A stretch of 64,000 nt of DNA from Streptomyces roseus (lineage in GTDB: Bacteria > Actinomycetota > Actinomycetes > Streptomycetales > Streptomycetaceae): assembly GCF_001044425.1 (NCBI RefSeq), contig NZ_LFML01000043.1, positions 43,289 to 107,288 on the forward strand. Reading direction: 5' to 3'. The notes under the pieces were generated by a model. That model made no database searches, was not told where the DNA came from, and saw nothing but the letters and a program-made list of their open reading frames with translations. Shown in pieces: positions 18,499 through 27,192 of this stretch (positions are counted from its first letter, which is position 1; the number at the start of each line of letters is the position of its first letter). A program made the translations under genes and the position numbers.

Positions 18499-20516
18499 CG
18501 GACGGTTCCTTCCGTACGCGCCGCGTCCTGCGGCTGGTCCTGCGGCTCGCCCTGGCCGGCATCGGCCGGGACACGGGCGGCCGGAACCCGGGCGGCCGCA
18601 ACCTCGGCCAGGAAGGCGGCGATCAGGTCGGCGGCGCGGTGGGCGTGGGCGGCGTTGGTGAGCAGGGAGTCGTGGTCGGATCCCTCGACCACCTCGATGC
18701 CGCCGGTCTCGCCGTGGCCGGGGTGGGCGTGGGAGAGCTCGTTGTAGAGGAGCAGTTGCTCGGGGTCCTGGTCGACGGTCTGCTGCGCCGCGATGATCAA
18801 GCCGGGGACGGGCAGCGGCGCGATGGTGCCGTCGAAGGCGCGGAAGTCCTTCTCGACGGCTTCCCATTCCCGTTTGCCGGCGGTCCACAGCCGGGCGTCG
18901 GTGTACTGGGCGAACACCCGCTGCCGGTATTCCTTGGGCAGCCGGTCAAGCCATTCGGGGCGGCTCATCAGGATTCCGCTACCCAGGCGGAGGTAGCGGG
19001 ATGCCTGCGCGATGGTCTCGCTGAGGGCCTTGGAGCCCTCGCTCTGCCGTTCCGAGCGCTGGAGTTCGGCGGGGTGGGCCGGGTCCAGGTAGACCAGGCC
19101 GGCCAGCCTGTCCGACAGCCGGTCGGCGGCCCGCCGGATGATCTCGCCGCCGAGGGAGTGGCCGACCAGGACCACCTTGCGGCCGGCCGGCAGGACCCCG
19201 CGGACCAGGTCCTCCAGGTCGTCCACGGATTCGACCAGTTCGTACGGGGCGGTGGTGCGGCGGAGGCTGCCGCCGTAGCCGGCCCGTGCGTAGGAGACCA
19301 CCGGGTGGTCGGTCTCGTTGACGAAGCGCTCCGTGATCCAGGCGAAGTGCTCGGAGGTGGAGGCCAGTCCGGCGGCGAAGACGAGGACCGGCTCTTCGCC
19401 GTGGCCGGTGCCGAAGGTGTCTGGGGTGCCGGGGGTGCCGGGGGTGCCGGGGGTGCCGAAGGTGGCACTGGTGCCGAACGTGTCGCCGGTGTCGCCGCCG
19501 GTCTCGTAGAGCAGTTCGTTGCCGTGCCGGGTGACGAACCTGCGGGAGGTGGGCCATCCCTCCAGGACGGTGGAGCGGCGCTGCGCGGCCAGCGCCGCGC
19601 TCGCCGCGACCCCGGCGGCCAGCAGGAGTCCGGCGGCCTTCACGGCCCGGTCGTCGCGGCCGGCGACGGCGGGGTGGGAGGCGGGGGTGGTGGTGTAGGC
19701 GACCATCGGGTGCATGGAGGGGAAGGCCGTCATGAAGCGGCCGAGGCCCATGATGAACCCGTTGGCGACGTGGAAGCTCGCGGCGGAGGCCAGCACGGGC
19801 CGGGTGAGCCGGCCGCCCGCGAGGTGGACCAGGGGGAAGAGGCATTCCAGGGCGAGCACGCCGTGCTGGACGTACTTGGAGGTCTTCGGGTGGCGCTGGG
19901 TCAGCCGGTAGATCTTCTCGGAGCCGTAGGTCCGTGTCCGCATGACGCCGGGGAGCGCGGAGGCGTCGCGCCAGCGTTCGCCGAGGAGCTTGACCCAGCC
20001 GGAGGCCGCGTACGAGAGGTTGGCCTGCAGGGCCACGTACCAGAGGAGGGCGTCCTGGGTCTGGGTGCTGCGGGAGAGCCGGGCGAGGCCGGTGGCGCCC
20101 TGGACGAGGGTGGCGACCTGGTCGGAGCCATCGGTGCCGTAGCGGTGGCGGGCGGCCAGCAGGCAGGTGGTGCCGCCGAGGAAGAGGCTGCCGGCGCCGC
20201 GCCAACGGCTGTTGCCCGGCAGCAGCATGCCGACACCGACGGCCGCGCGGGCGGCATGCAGGGCGAGGGTGACCTCGCGGTGCGCGACGGCATTGCTGAT
20301 TTTCCGGATGACCGGGTTGGTGGATTCCGGGGACTTCTTCATGATGTCCCAGTCGTTGAGCCCGCCGGGCTCCAGGTGTTTCCGCTGGTTCAGGTATTCC
20401 AGGGAGGAGGAGAGCGTGGTGAGGGCGGACAGCCGCTCCGAAATCCCCAGGGCCCGGTCCCGGGAAACCGGAACGGGCGAGAAAACCGCCGAGGCCAGTT
20501 TCCTTATGTACCGCAA
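18495..20516 (-). CDS. HTTM / alpha-beta hydrolase fusion, LinH-like
   Basis: About 673 aa. The N-terminal half (about 1-330) is a multi-helix membrane part like HTTM/gamma-carboxylase-type proteins; a Thr-Gly-Pro repeat linker follows; the C-terminal half is an alpha/beta hydrolase with nucleophile elbow GHSLGG, a YLDPAHP acid region and a late SDHDSL histidine. CypH of cypemycin has the same membrane-plus-hydrolase plan. I prefer TTG 20516, which has GAGGTAGG upstream; the ATG at 20570 directly abuts the hairpin 20575-20613 and has no ribosome site. LinH and LinL are believed to dehydrate threonines. Confidence 0.75.
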   Translation of the reverse strand: MRYIRKLASAVFSPVPVSRDRALGISERLSALTTLSSSLEYLNQRKHLEPGGLNDWDIMKKSPESTNPVIRKISNAVAHREVTLALHAARAAVGVGMLLPGNSRWRGAGSLFLGGTTCLLAARHRYGTDGSDQVATLVQGATGLARLSRSTQTQDALLWYVALQANLSYAASGWVKLLGERWRDASALPGVMRTRTYGSEKIYRLTQRHPKTSKYVQHGVLALECLFPLVHLAGGRLTRPVLASAASFHVANGFIMGLGRFMTAFPSMHPMVAYTTTPASHPAVAGRDDRAVKAAGLLLAAGVAASAALAAQRRSTVLEGWPTSRRFVTRHGNELLYETGGDTGDTFGTSATFGTPGTPGTPGTPDTFGTGHGEEPVLVFAAGLASTSEHFAWITERFVNETDHPVVSYARAGYGGSLRRTTAPYELVESVDDLEDLVRGVLPAGRKVVLVGHSLGGEIIRRAADRLSDRLAGLVYLDPAHPAELQRSERQSEGSKALSETIAQASRYLRLGSGILMSRPEWLDRLPKEYRQRVFAQYTDARLWTAGKREWEAVEKDFRAFDGTIAPLPVPGLIIAAQQTVDQDPEQLLLYNELSHAHPGHGETGGIEVVEGSDHDSLLTNAAHAHRAADLIAAFLAEVAAARVPAARVPADAGQGEPQDQPQDAARTEGTVR

Positions 20517-20574
20517 AACGCGCCTACCTCTCGGCTCGGCAAATGACGTCGATTGGCGTTCGGTTAGCATGGGC

Positions 20575-20613
20575 GGGCTGTCCGGCCGCGATTCCAGCGC
20601 GGCCGGACAGCCC
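20575..20613 (-). terminator. Hairpin between precursor genes and LinH-like gene
   Basis: A perfect 16-bp inverted repeat (20575-20590 and 20598-20613) with a 7-base loop, about 50 bases past the second precursor stop. No T-tract follows. Its position fits a leaky terminator or mRNA-stabilising stem that keeps precursor transcript in excess over the enzyme genes, as in many RiPP operons. Confidence 0.7.
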
Positions 20614-20664
20614 TTGCTCCCACGTGTGGAGCGATGGCGGATGCTCCGCCGGGTCCGGCGGGGG

Positions 20665-20865
20665 TCAGCCCTTGGCGGCGGCCCGGCCTGCCTCGTAGGC
20701 GCCGACCGCCGCGGCACCGGCCGCCAGCCCGCCGGCGGCGTACGGCGTGGTGACGAGGACGGCCGGGGTGAAGGCCACCGGCATCATTCTGGTGGTCCGC
20801 TCGCCCGTGTCCTGCGACAGCGTCGCGCCCGCGATGACGCGGACGCTTTCGGTGATGCTGTTCAT
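20665..20865 (-). CDS. Putative linaridin-type precursor peptide 2
   Basis: 66 aa, ATG 20865 with a strong GGGAGGGG ribosome site. A leader rich in Ser/Thr/Arg (1-31) is followed by the linaridin junction motif PxxxTP as PVAFTP (29-34). By analogy with cypemycin, cleavage three residues into the motif gives a 35-residue core beginning FTPAV and ending AAAKG, rich in Ala and Gly with threonines at 33, 39 and 40. There is no Cys, so no AviCys ring can form. 54 bases separate it from precursor 1. Confidence 0.72.
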   Translation of the reverse strand: MNSITESVRVIAGATLSQDTGERTTRMMPVAFTPAVLVTTPYAAGGLAAGAAAVGAYEAGRAAAKG

Positions 20866-20919
20866 CTGTACCCCTCCCTGTTTTCTGATGTCATCCGGCG
20901 CGACGGCCGGAATCCGCAA

Positions 20920-21114
20920 TCAGTTGACGACGCGGCCGGTTACGTACGCACCGACCGGAATGGTGAAAGCGACGATTCCGGCCGTGATCTTCACGGAGGC
21001 CGGAACGGCGACGACGGCCGGGGTGGCCATGACGGGCGTGCCGCCGACGGAAAGCTCGCTCTCCGCGATGGGGCCCATGTCCTGCTGGTTCATGAAGGCC
21101 GCGATCTTGGCCAT
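20920..21114 (-). CDS. Putative linaridin-type precursor peptide 1
   Basis: 64 aa, ATG 21114 preceded by AAAGGA. The leader ends GGTPVM and the core would begin ATPAVV, which closely matches the cypemycin precursor junction (as I recall, ETPAM then ATPATP). The PxxxTP motif is PVMATP (27-32). The inferred core (30-64, 35 residues) holds Thr 31, 44, 51, 59 and Ser 40, hydrophobic stretches and ends GRVVN, without Cys. It is the first gene of the operon, next to the divergent regulator, as expected for a precursor. Confidence 0.78.
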   Translation of the reverse strand: MAKIAAFMNQQDMGPIAESELSVGGTPVMATPAVVAVPASVKITAGIVAFTIPVGAYVTGRVVN

Positions 21115-21133
21115 GACATTCCTTTCGGTGGGG

Positions 21134-21152
21134 GTGGGTGGGAACAACCCAC
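21134..21152 (-). promoter_or_regulatory. 5' leader hairpin of the precursor operon
   Basis: A 6-bp inverted repeat (21134-21139 and 21147-21152) with a 7-base loop sits 20 bases upstream of precursor 1, probably within its mRNA leader. It may stabilise the precursor mRNA. Confidence 0.35.
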
Positions 21153-21158
21153 TTCGGT

Positions 21159-21206
21159 ATCGACTGCTGTTCGGTCATTGCCTGCATCATCGAAACACCA
21201 GTCGAT
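21159..21206. promoter_or_regulatory. Paired 8-bp inverted repeat in the divergent promoter
   Basis: ATCGACTG at 21159-21166 and its complement CAGTCGAT at 21199-21206 lie 40 bases apart, about four helical turns, between the precursor operon and the divergent XRE regulator gene. This spacing suits cooperative operator binding, most simply by the regulator encoded next to it. Confidence 0.4.
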
Positions 21207-21318
21207 GGCGCGACTCTAGGCACGAGCCGATCAAGCCGTCAACTGACATTGATTGCGAGATTGTGAATCCTACACACCAGTGTGGTGATAGGGTGCGCGC
21301 CGGAGATGGAGGTACGTC

Positions 21319-21840
21319 ATGGCGGATCAGGCGGATCAGGCGGATCAGGCGGATCAGGCGGACAGGTCGGGCCAGGCGCACGAGTCGGGCCAGGCGGACC
21401 CGATGGGGCCCTCGCCGGCCCCGAAGTCACTGGCCGAGAAGTTGGAGCACCTCTTCGCCCACACGGCCCCCGCCGGCCGCGGCCCGTACAGCGTCGAGGA
21501 AGTGGCGCGGGCCATCACGGCGGAGCGGATCCCGATCTCGGGCAGCTACATCTGGCTGCTGCGCAAGGGGCAGCGCGACAACCCGACTCTGCGCCACCTC
21601 GAAGGGCTGGCCCAGTTCTTCGGGGTGCCGCCCGCCTACTTCTTCGACGACCGGGTCACCGACGCCGTCGACGCGGAACTGCGCCTGCTCGCCGCGCTGC
21701 GCGACGCGAAGGTGCAGCATGTGGCGCTGCGGACGGCCGGGCTGTCCGAGAAGAGCCTGAAGTCGATCACCGAGATGATCGAGCGGGTCCGCGAGCTGGA
21801 AGGCCTCGGCGACGCCGACAACGGGCCAATGGTGTCCTGA
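21319..21840 (+). CDS. XRE-type HTH regulator divergent from linaridin-like operon
   Basis: 173 aa. After an Ala-Asp-Gln repeat tail (2-13) and a disordered stretch comes a helix-turn-helix (about 55-105) with the recognition region ISGSYIWLLRKGQRDNP, then a helical C-terminal part. ATG 21319 follows GGAGGTACGTC. This type is common in Streptomyces in front of ImmA/IrrE-like and MAB_1171c-like genes, which is the order seen here. It is read away from the precursor genes and probably controls the shared promoter region. Confidence 0.82.
   Translation: MADQADQADQADQADRSGQAHESGQADPMGPSPAPKSLAEKLEHLFAHTAPAGRGPYSVEEVARAITAERIPISGSYIWLLRKGQRDNPTLRHLEGLAQFFGVPPAYFFDDRVTDAVDAELRLLAALRDAKVQHVALRTAGLSEKSLKSITEMIERVRELEGLGDADNGPMVS
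21322..21357 (+). repeat. Four exact tandem copies of a 9-base unit
   Basis: GCGGATCAG is repeated four times directly after the start codon of the XRE regulator, adding Ala-Asp-Gln four times. A slightly diverged copy follows. Confidence 0.95.
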
Positions 21841-21942
21841 AATCACCTATACCTCGACCGAGTCGCCATGCTGCGATGGAACGTATGGCAAGCAACGGGG
21901 CTGATCCATCCATCACGGACAACGGACAGGTGACCACTGCCG

Positions 21943-22590
21943 ATGTTCCCTAAGCCGCACGTCAAGCCCGGATTCCGAGCCGCCGCACCGGAGTCGGACC
22001 GAAGAGCACGGCGCCTCAGTCGCCGCTTCGTCAAGGGGCTCGACCTCCCACCGGCCGCCGATGTCCGGGAACTGATCCCGGCCATCCAGAGGATTTCCGG
22101 CCATCCCACCCGTCTGGCGCCCGCACCCGCCGGCAGCTTCCAGGGCATCTGCGGCATGTGGATCCGTACGGCGGCCGGCATCGACTACATCTTCGTGCAC
22201 GAGAACACCAGCCGGGTGCACCAGGACCACATCATCGCCCACGAGATCGGGCACATCATCCGGGGCCACGGCCTCACCCGCGGCCTCGCCACGGACCCGG
22301 GCGCGGGTACGGGCGGGGGCTCGGGTACGGGCTCTGGTACGGGTACGGGTACGGGCGCCGGCGCCGCGCGGCAACAGCAGTCGACGGCCGACCAGCTGGA
22401 CCGGCTCGTCCCGCACCTGGACCCGGCGAAGGTCCGGGTGATGCTCGGCCGCACCGACTACGCGCACGAGGAGGAGCGGGAGGCCGAGTTGATCGGCACC
22501 CACCTCCAGCACCTCCTGCACCGGCCGGCGCGCGGGCGGACCACCCGCCAGGACCGGGCCGCCCGGACGCTGCTCCGCGGGTGGCGGTGA
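21943..22590 (+). CDS. ImmA/IrrE-type metalloprotease (ParH-like)
   Basis: 215-aa protein with the zinc motif HEIGH inside IIAHEIGHIIRGH at about 102-114. This family pairs with XRE repressors: the protease cleaves or inactivates the repressor on a signal, as in ICEBs1 ImmA-ImmR. A Gly-Thr-Ser-rich linker (about 122-148) of tandem GTG units separates the catalytic helix from a C-terminal helical part that ends in EEREAELIGTHLQ, which may supply the third zinc ligand. It lies 102 bases after the XRE gene. Confidence 0.78.
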   Translation: MFPKPHVKPGFRAAAPESDRRARRLSRRFVKGLDLPPAADVRELIPAIQRISGHPTRLAPAPAGSFQGICGMWIRTAAGIDYIFVHENTSRVHQDHIIAHEIGHIIRGHGLTRGLATDPGAGTGGGSGTGSGTGTGTGAGAARQQQSTADQLDRLVPHLDPAKVRVMLGRTDYAHEEEREAELIGTHLQHLLHRPARGRTTRQDRAARTLLRGWR

Positions 22591-22602
22591 CCGGCCCGCA
22601 CC

Positions 22603-23808
22603 ATGCAGCAGCTACTCCATCCCCTCTGCCTGACACTGGCCGTGGCAGGGTTCTCCCTCCTGCTGCGGCCGGCCCGCAGGCACCGCCGTGACACCGCACT
22701 GACCGCGCTCGCCGGGGTGTACGGCTTCTGCGCGCTGTCCTTCCTGGTGTCCCTGGAACCCACCTGGATCCATCTCGGCGAGGTGACGAACAGTCATTCC
22801 ATCGCCCTCCTCGCCTCGTTCGCCTGCGTGATCGCCCAGATCTCCCTCCAGCCGGTCGTGCTCGCCTGCTGGATCCTGCCGCCGGACGCGGCCCGCCGGG
22901 CGGCCCGGACCTCCCTGCTCGCGGGCGCGGCCGTGATCGCGGGCCTGGTACTGCTCTTCGCACTCCTCCCGACGACCGGGCCGACCACCCCCCAGACGTT
23001 CACGGCCCGCCACCTCGGCGTCGGCGTCTACCAGGCATATCTGGGGCTGTACATCTCGGCGTACGGTGCCGGCCAGGCACTCCTCGTCGTCGGCTGCCTG
23101 CGGGCCGCCCGCCGCACCGGCGAGGTGTGGGTGGCGCGCGGCCTGCGGATCGTCGGGGCCGGCGCCCTGCTCACGCTCGGCTACTGCGCGATCCGGCTGA
23201 CCGCGCTGCTGGCCGCCGTGCGCGGCGACGCCCGGATCCCGGCGGCCGTGGAACATCTCGCCTGGGCCTGCGCCGACGGCGGCACCCTGATGGTCCTCAC
23301 CGGATTCCTGGTCCCCGCGCTGGGCGTGCATCTGGTTCCGGGCGTACGGGGCTGGCTGCGCGCACAGCAGCAGTACCGGACGCTGGGGCCGCTGTGGGAG
23401 GTGATGCACCGCTCCATGCCGGCGATCGTCCTCCAGCCGGGCCGCCGCCCCACCCGCGTCAACCTGCCGGTCTGGGACGTCAACTGGCAGCTGTACCGGC
23501 GCTGCGTGGAGATCCGGGACGGCCAGTGGGCGCTGGCCGTCCATCTGGAACCCGCCGTCCGCGAGGCTTCCGGCACCCGGCACCGCGGCCATGGCCTGCG
23601 CGACGGCGAACTGGCCGCCGCGATCACCGCCGACCAACTGCACGCCGCCCTCGCCGCACGCCACGGCGGACGGCGGCCGGCCGTCCCCGCCGCATACGCC
23701 GACTCCGTCCGGCACCCGGACCTGCGGACCCCGGAGGACGACGTCCGGGAACTGCTGCGGATCGCCGCCCACTTCACCGCCGCGGCGCAGCCGTCCCGCC
23801 GTCACTGA
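22603..23808 (+). CDS. MAB_1171c-type membrane protein
   Basis: 401 aa: about seven membrane helices in the first 255 residues, then a cytoplasmic domain beginning LRAQQQYRTLGPLWEVM that is characteristic of this family of putative transporters/sensors. It starts 12 bases after the ImmA/IrrE-like gene. Families of this type occur repeatedly with XRE and ImmA/IrrE-like genes in Streptomyces, which suggests a membrane input to a repressor-protease switch. Start ATG 22603. Confidence 0.75.
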   Translation: MQQLLHPLCLTLAVAGFSLLLRPARRHRRDTALTALAGVYGFCALSFLVSLEPTWIHLGEVTNSHSIALLASFACVIAQISLQPVVLACWILPPDAARRAARTSLLAGAAVIAGLVLLFALLPTTGPTTPQTFTARHLGVGVYQAYLGLYISAYGAGQALLVVGCLRAARRTGEVWVARGLRIVGAGALLTLGYCAIRLTALLAAVRGDARIPAAVEHLAWACADGGTLMVLTGFLVPALGVHLVPGVRGWLRAQQQYRTLGPLWEVMHRSMPAIVLQPGRRPTRVNLPVWDVNWQLYRRCVEIRDGQWALAVHLEPAVREASGTRHRGHGLRDGELAAAITADQLHAALAARHGGRRPAVPAAYADSVRHPDLRTPEDDVRELLRIAAHFTAAAQPSRRH

Positions 23809-23811
23809 ACG

Positions 23812-23829
23812 ACCCGGCACCGGCCGGGT
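23812..23829 (+). terminator. Small hairpin after the MAB_1171c-type gene
   Basis: A 7-bp stem (23812-23818/23823-23829) with a 4-base loop starts four bases after the stop codon. Weak terminator candidate. Confidence 0.4.
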
Positions 23830-24008
23830 GGTGGACACCGCCGTGGGCGGTGGGGAGCCGTCGTGGCGTGGGTACGGCCGGGGCGTGCACGTGCTCCGGG
23901 CGCCGTCACAGCCGTCGGCAGCCGTCGGGCTCCAGGGGCGTGCGAGTGGGGGTTGAGGGGGGTGTGGGATGGTCCGGGCCGCTTGTCGGTGGCTTTCGGG
24001 GAGGCAGG

Positions 24009-25114
24009 ATGGTTACGGGGACCGGGCTCGTGGAGCGGGCCGGGGGGTTGCGTGAGGTGGCGCGGCGGCGCGCCGCCGATGCCGAGGAGCGGCGGAGGCT
24101 GACTCCCGATGTGGTGGCCGGGGTGCTGGAGAGCGGTTTCGCCCGGCATTTCGTGCCCGTCGGGTTCGGCGGGGCAGGGGGGACTTTCCGCGAGTTCGCC
24201 GACGCCGTGGCCGTCGTCGCCGAGGGGTGTGCCGCTGCCGCCTGGTGCGCTTCCGTGGCGTCCAGTCTGGCCCGGGTGGCCGCCTTTCTGCCCGCTCAGG
24301 GGCAGGCGGAGGTGTGGGCGGAGGGGGCCGACGCGTTCGTCGTCGGGTCGCTCTCGCCCGCGGGGAAGGCCGCGGCGGCGCCCGGCGGGTGGCGGGTGTC
24401 CGGGAGTTGGGCCTGCGTCAGCGGCGTCGACTTCTCCGACTGGGTCGTCGTCTGTGCCGTGCTTCCCGGGCAGGCCGGTGCGCGGCTGTTCGCCCTGCCC
24501 CGCGGGGCCTACGCCGTCAAGGACACCTGGAGCGCGTCCGGGATGCGGGGTACCGGGAGCAACACGGTCGTCGTCGACGACGTGTTCGTGCCCGAGTCGC
24601 GGAGCGTGGACCGGCAGCGGCTGTTCGACGGGCCGGCCGTGCCGATCCAGGCCGTGAACGGGCTGTCGTGCGCGCCCGCCGCCCTCGGCGCCGCCCGCGG
24701 CGCGCTCCGGTTGTGGACCGGCGACACCGCACGGCGGCTCGCCCGGGGCGCCGGGAAGGCGGGGGGTCCCGGGCCCTCCCTCGGTACGTACGAGGCGGCC
24801 CTGGCCCGCGGCTCCGGCGAGATCGACGCCGCCGCGCTGCTGCTGGAGCGGGCCGCGGACGTCGCCGACCGGGGCGCGCGGATCACCGAGGCGGAGATCG
24901 CCCGCAACGTCCGCGACTACGCGCTGTCCACCGAACTCCTCGTCACCGCCGTGAACCGGATGTTCGCCACCGCCGGGACCTCGGGGCAGAGCCTGGAGAG
25001 CCCGTTGCAGCGCGCCTGGCGGGACGTGAACTCCATCGCCACCCACATCGCCTTGACCTTCGACCCGGCCGCCGTCCTCTTCGCGGCCCGTCCCTTCGCC
25101 TTGGAGGCAGCAGC

Positions 25115-25118
<4 letters not shown>
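24009..25118 (+). CDS. Flavin-dependent monooxygenase (acyl-CoA dehydrogenase fold)
   Basis: 369 aa with the acyl-CoA-dehydrogenase fold; the pattern (short N-terminal helical domain, [14 protein letters not shown] beta-barrel entry, [19 protein letters not shown]) is that of group D two-component hydroxylases such as HpaB/ActVA5-type enzymes rather than true fatty acyl dehydrogenases. Such enzymes need FMNH2 or FADH2 from a separate reductase; a suitable flavin reductase is encoded at 27193-27693. ATG 24009 follows GGGAGGCAGG. The stop overlaps the next start (ATGA), so it is coupled to the aldo-keto reductase. Confidence 0.75.
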
Positions 25119-26101
<983 letters not shown>

Positions 26102-26160
26102 GCCCCCGAAGCCGGTTCCGTTCCGGGCCCCCCGGGTTCCATGCCCCCGCATCCGCCCCT

Positions 26161-26193
26161 CCGCCCGCCCGCTGCCCGCCAGCAGGCGGGCGG
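26161..26193 (+). terminator. Terminator after the aldo-keto reductase gene
   Basis: Nested GC-rich inverted repeats: 26161-26169 with 26185-26193 (9 bp), and 26174-26180 with 26185-26191 (7 bp, loop AGCA). Starts 60 bases past the stop codon. Confidence 0.55.
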
Positions 26194-26200
26194 AGGCGTA

Positions 26201-26211
26201 TGAGAATTTCA
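26201..26211 (+). promoter_or_regulatory. TGA-R-AA-Y-TTCA motif upstream of the SARP gene
   Basis: TGAGAATTTCA, a near-palindrome, lies 59 bases before the SARP start. A nine-of-eleven match, TGAAAACTTCA, occurs at 51140-51150 upstream of the peptide/YcaO operon. Could be a shared operator or chance. Confidence 0.25.
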
Positions 26212-26269
26212 TGTCCGCTCGTGCCTTCGTCACTGGCCGCCCGCTCAAGGCGGCTGCGATGCTGAATCC

Positions 26270-27079
26270 ATGGAATTCGGAGTTCTCGGACCGCTCGAAG
26301 CCCGTATGCACGGCACGTCCATCGCGCCCACCGCCGGAAAACCCCGCCAGATCCTCGCGCTGCTCGCCATCCGCGCGGGACGTGTCGTACAAGTGGAAAC
26401 GCTGATGGCCGAATTGTGGGGCAATGCCATTCCCCGCAGTGCGGCCACCACGCTCCAGACCTACATCCTCCAATTACGCCGGAAACTCACGCAGGCCGGC
26501 GTGCAGCAGCAATCCGGCCGGAGCGCCAAGGACGTACTGGCGACCTGTTACGGGGGCTACCGGCTCGCTCCCGAGGAGTTCTCCCTCGACCTGTCGGCGT
26601 TCCAGCAGCTGGTGCGCCTCGGTGGCCGGACGATGGCCGAGAACGACCCCGGGAGGGCGTCCGAGCAGCTCGGACGGGCCCTGGACCTGTGGCGCGGACC
26701 GGCCTTGACCGACGTCCCGGTCGGCGAGGTCCTCAGCACGGAGGTCATCGGCATGCAGGAGGAACGCGACTGGGCGCTGGAGATGCGTCTCGAAGCCGAC
26801 CTCAGTCTCGGCCGGCATGCGGAGATCCTCGGCGAGCTGCGCATGCTCGTGAGCCGGCAGCCGCTGCACGAGACCCTGTCCGCCCAGCTGATGACCGCCC
26901 TGTACCGGGCCGGGCACCCGTGGCGCGCGCTCGACACCTTCCAGGCACTGCGCCACGCGCTCATCAAGGAGCTGGGGGTCGAACCGTCGCCGCGTCTCCA
27001 GCGGCTGCACCAGGCCATCCTGGCCAACGACACCGGCCTCCAGGTCCCTTCCGCCACCCTGCATGCGCTCTCCGCCTAG
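26270..27079 (+). CDS. SARP-family pathway activator
   Basis: 269-aa Streptomyces antibiotic regulatory protein: an OmpR-like winged helix (about 1-100, MEFGVLGPLEA start) followed by the bacterial transcriptional activation domain (about 105-260). SARPs bind direct heptamer repeats near -35 boxes and activate their clusters. Codon 69 (26474-26476) is the rare leucine codon TTA, so translation should depend on the bldA tRNA. It lies between the monooxygenase/reductase pair and the rest of the large cluster and is its likely master activator. Confidence 0.9.
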   Translation: MEFGVLGPLEARMHGTSIAPTAGKPRQILALLAIRAGRVVQVETLMAELWGNAIPRSAATTLQTYILQLRRKLTQAGVQQQSGRSAKDVLATCYGGYRLAPEEFSLDLSAFQQLVRLGGRTMAENDPGRASEQLGRALDLWRGPALTDVPVGEVLSTEVIGMQEERDWALEMRLEADLSLGRHAEILGELRMLVSRQPLHETLSAQLMTALYRAGHPWRALDTFQALRHALIKELGVEPSPRLQRLHQAILANDTGLQVPSATLHALSA

Positions 27080-27126
27080 GGGTGTCCCGCGGACCCCACG
27101 AGACCCCACCGCCTCCGCGCCGTACG

Positions 27127-27175
27127 CACGACGAAGCTCCCGGCAGACACCGTGTCCGCCGGGAGCTTCGTCGTG
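27127..27175. terminator. Bidirectional terminator, SARP / flavin reductase
   Basis: A perfect 18-bp inverted repeat (27127-27144 and 27158-27175) with a loop that can itself pair (GACAC/GTGTC). It lies between the convergent SARP and flavin reductase genes and would serve both. Confidence 0.85.
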
Positions 27176-27192
27176 GCACCGGTCGCGGGGCC

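Noticed and set aside
21322..21357. CRISPR-like array
   Set aside because: The 9-base units are directly adjacent, without spacers, and are in frame at the start of a coding region.
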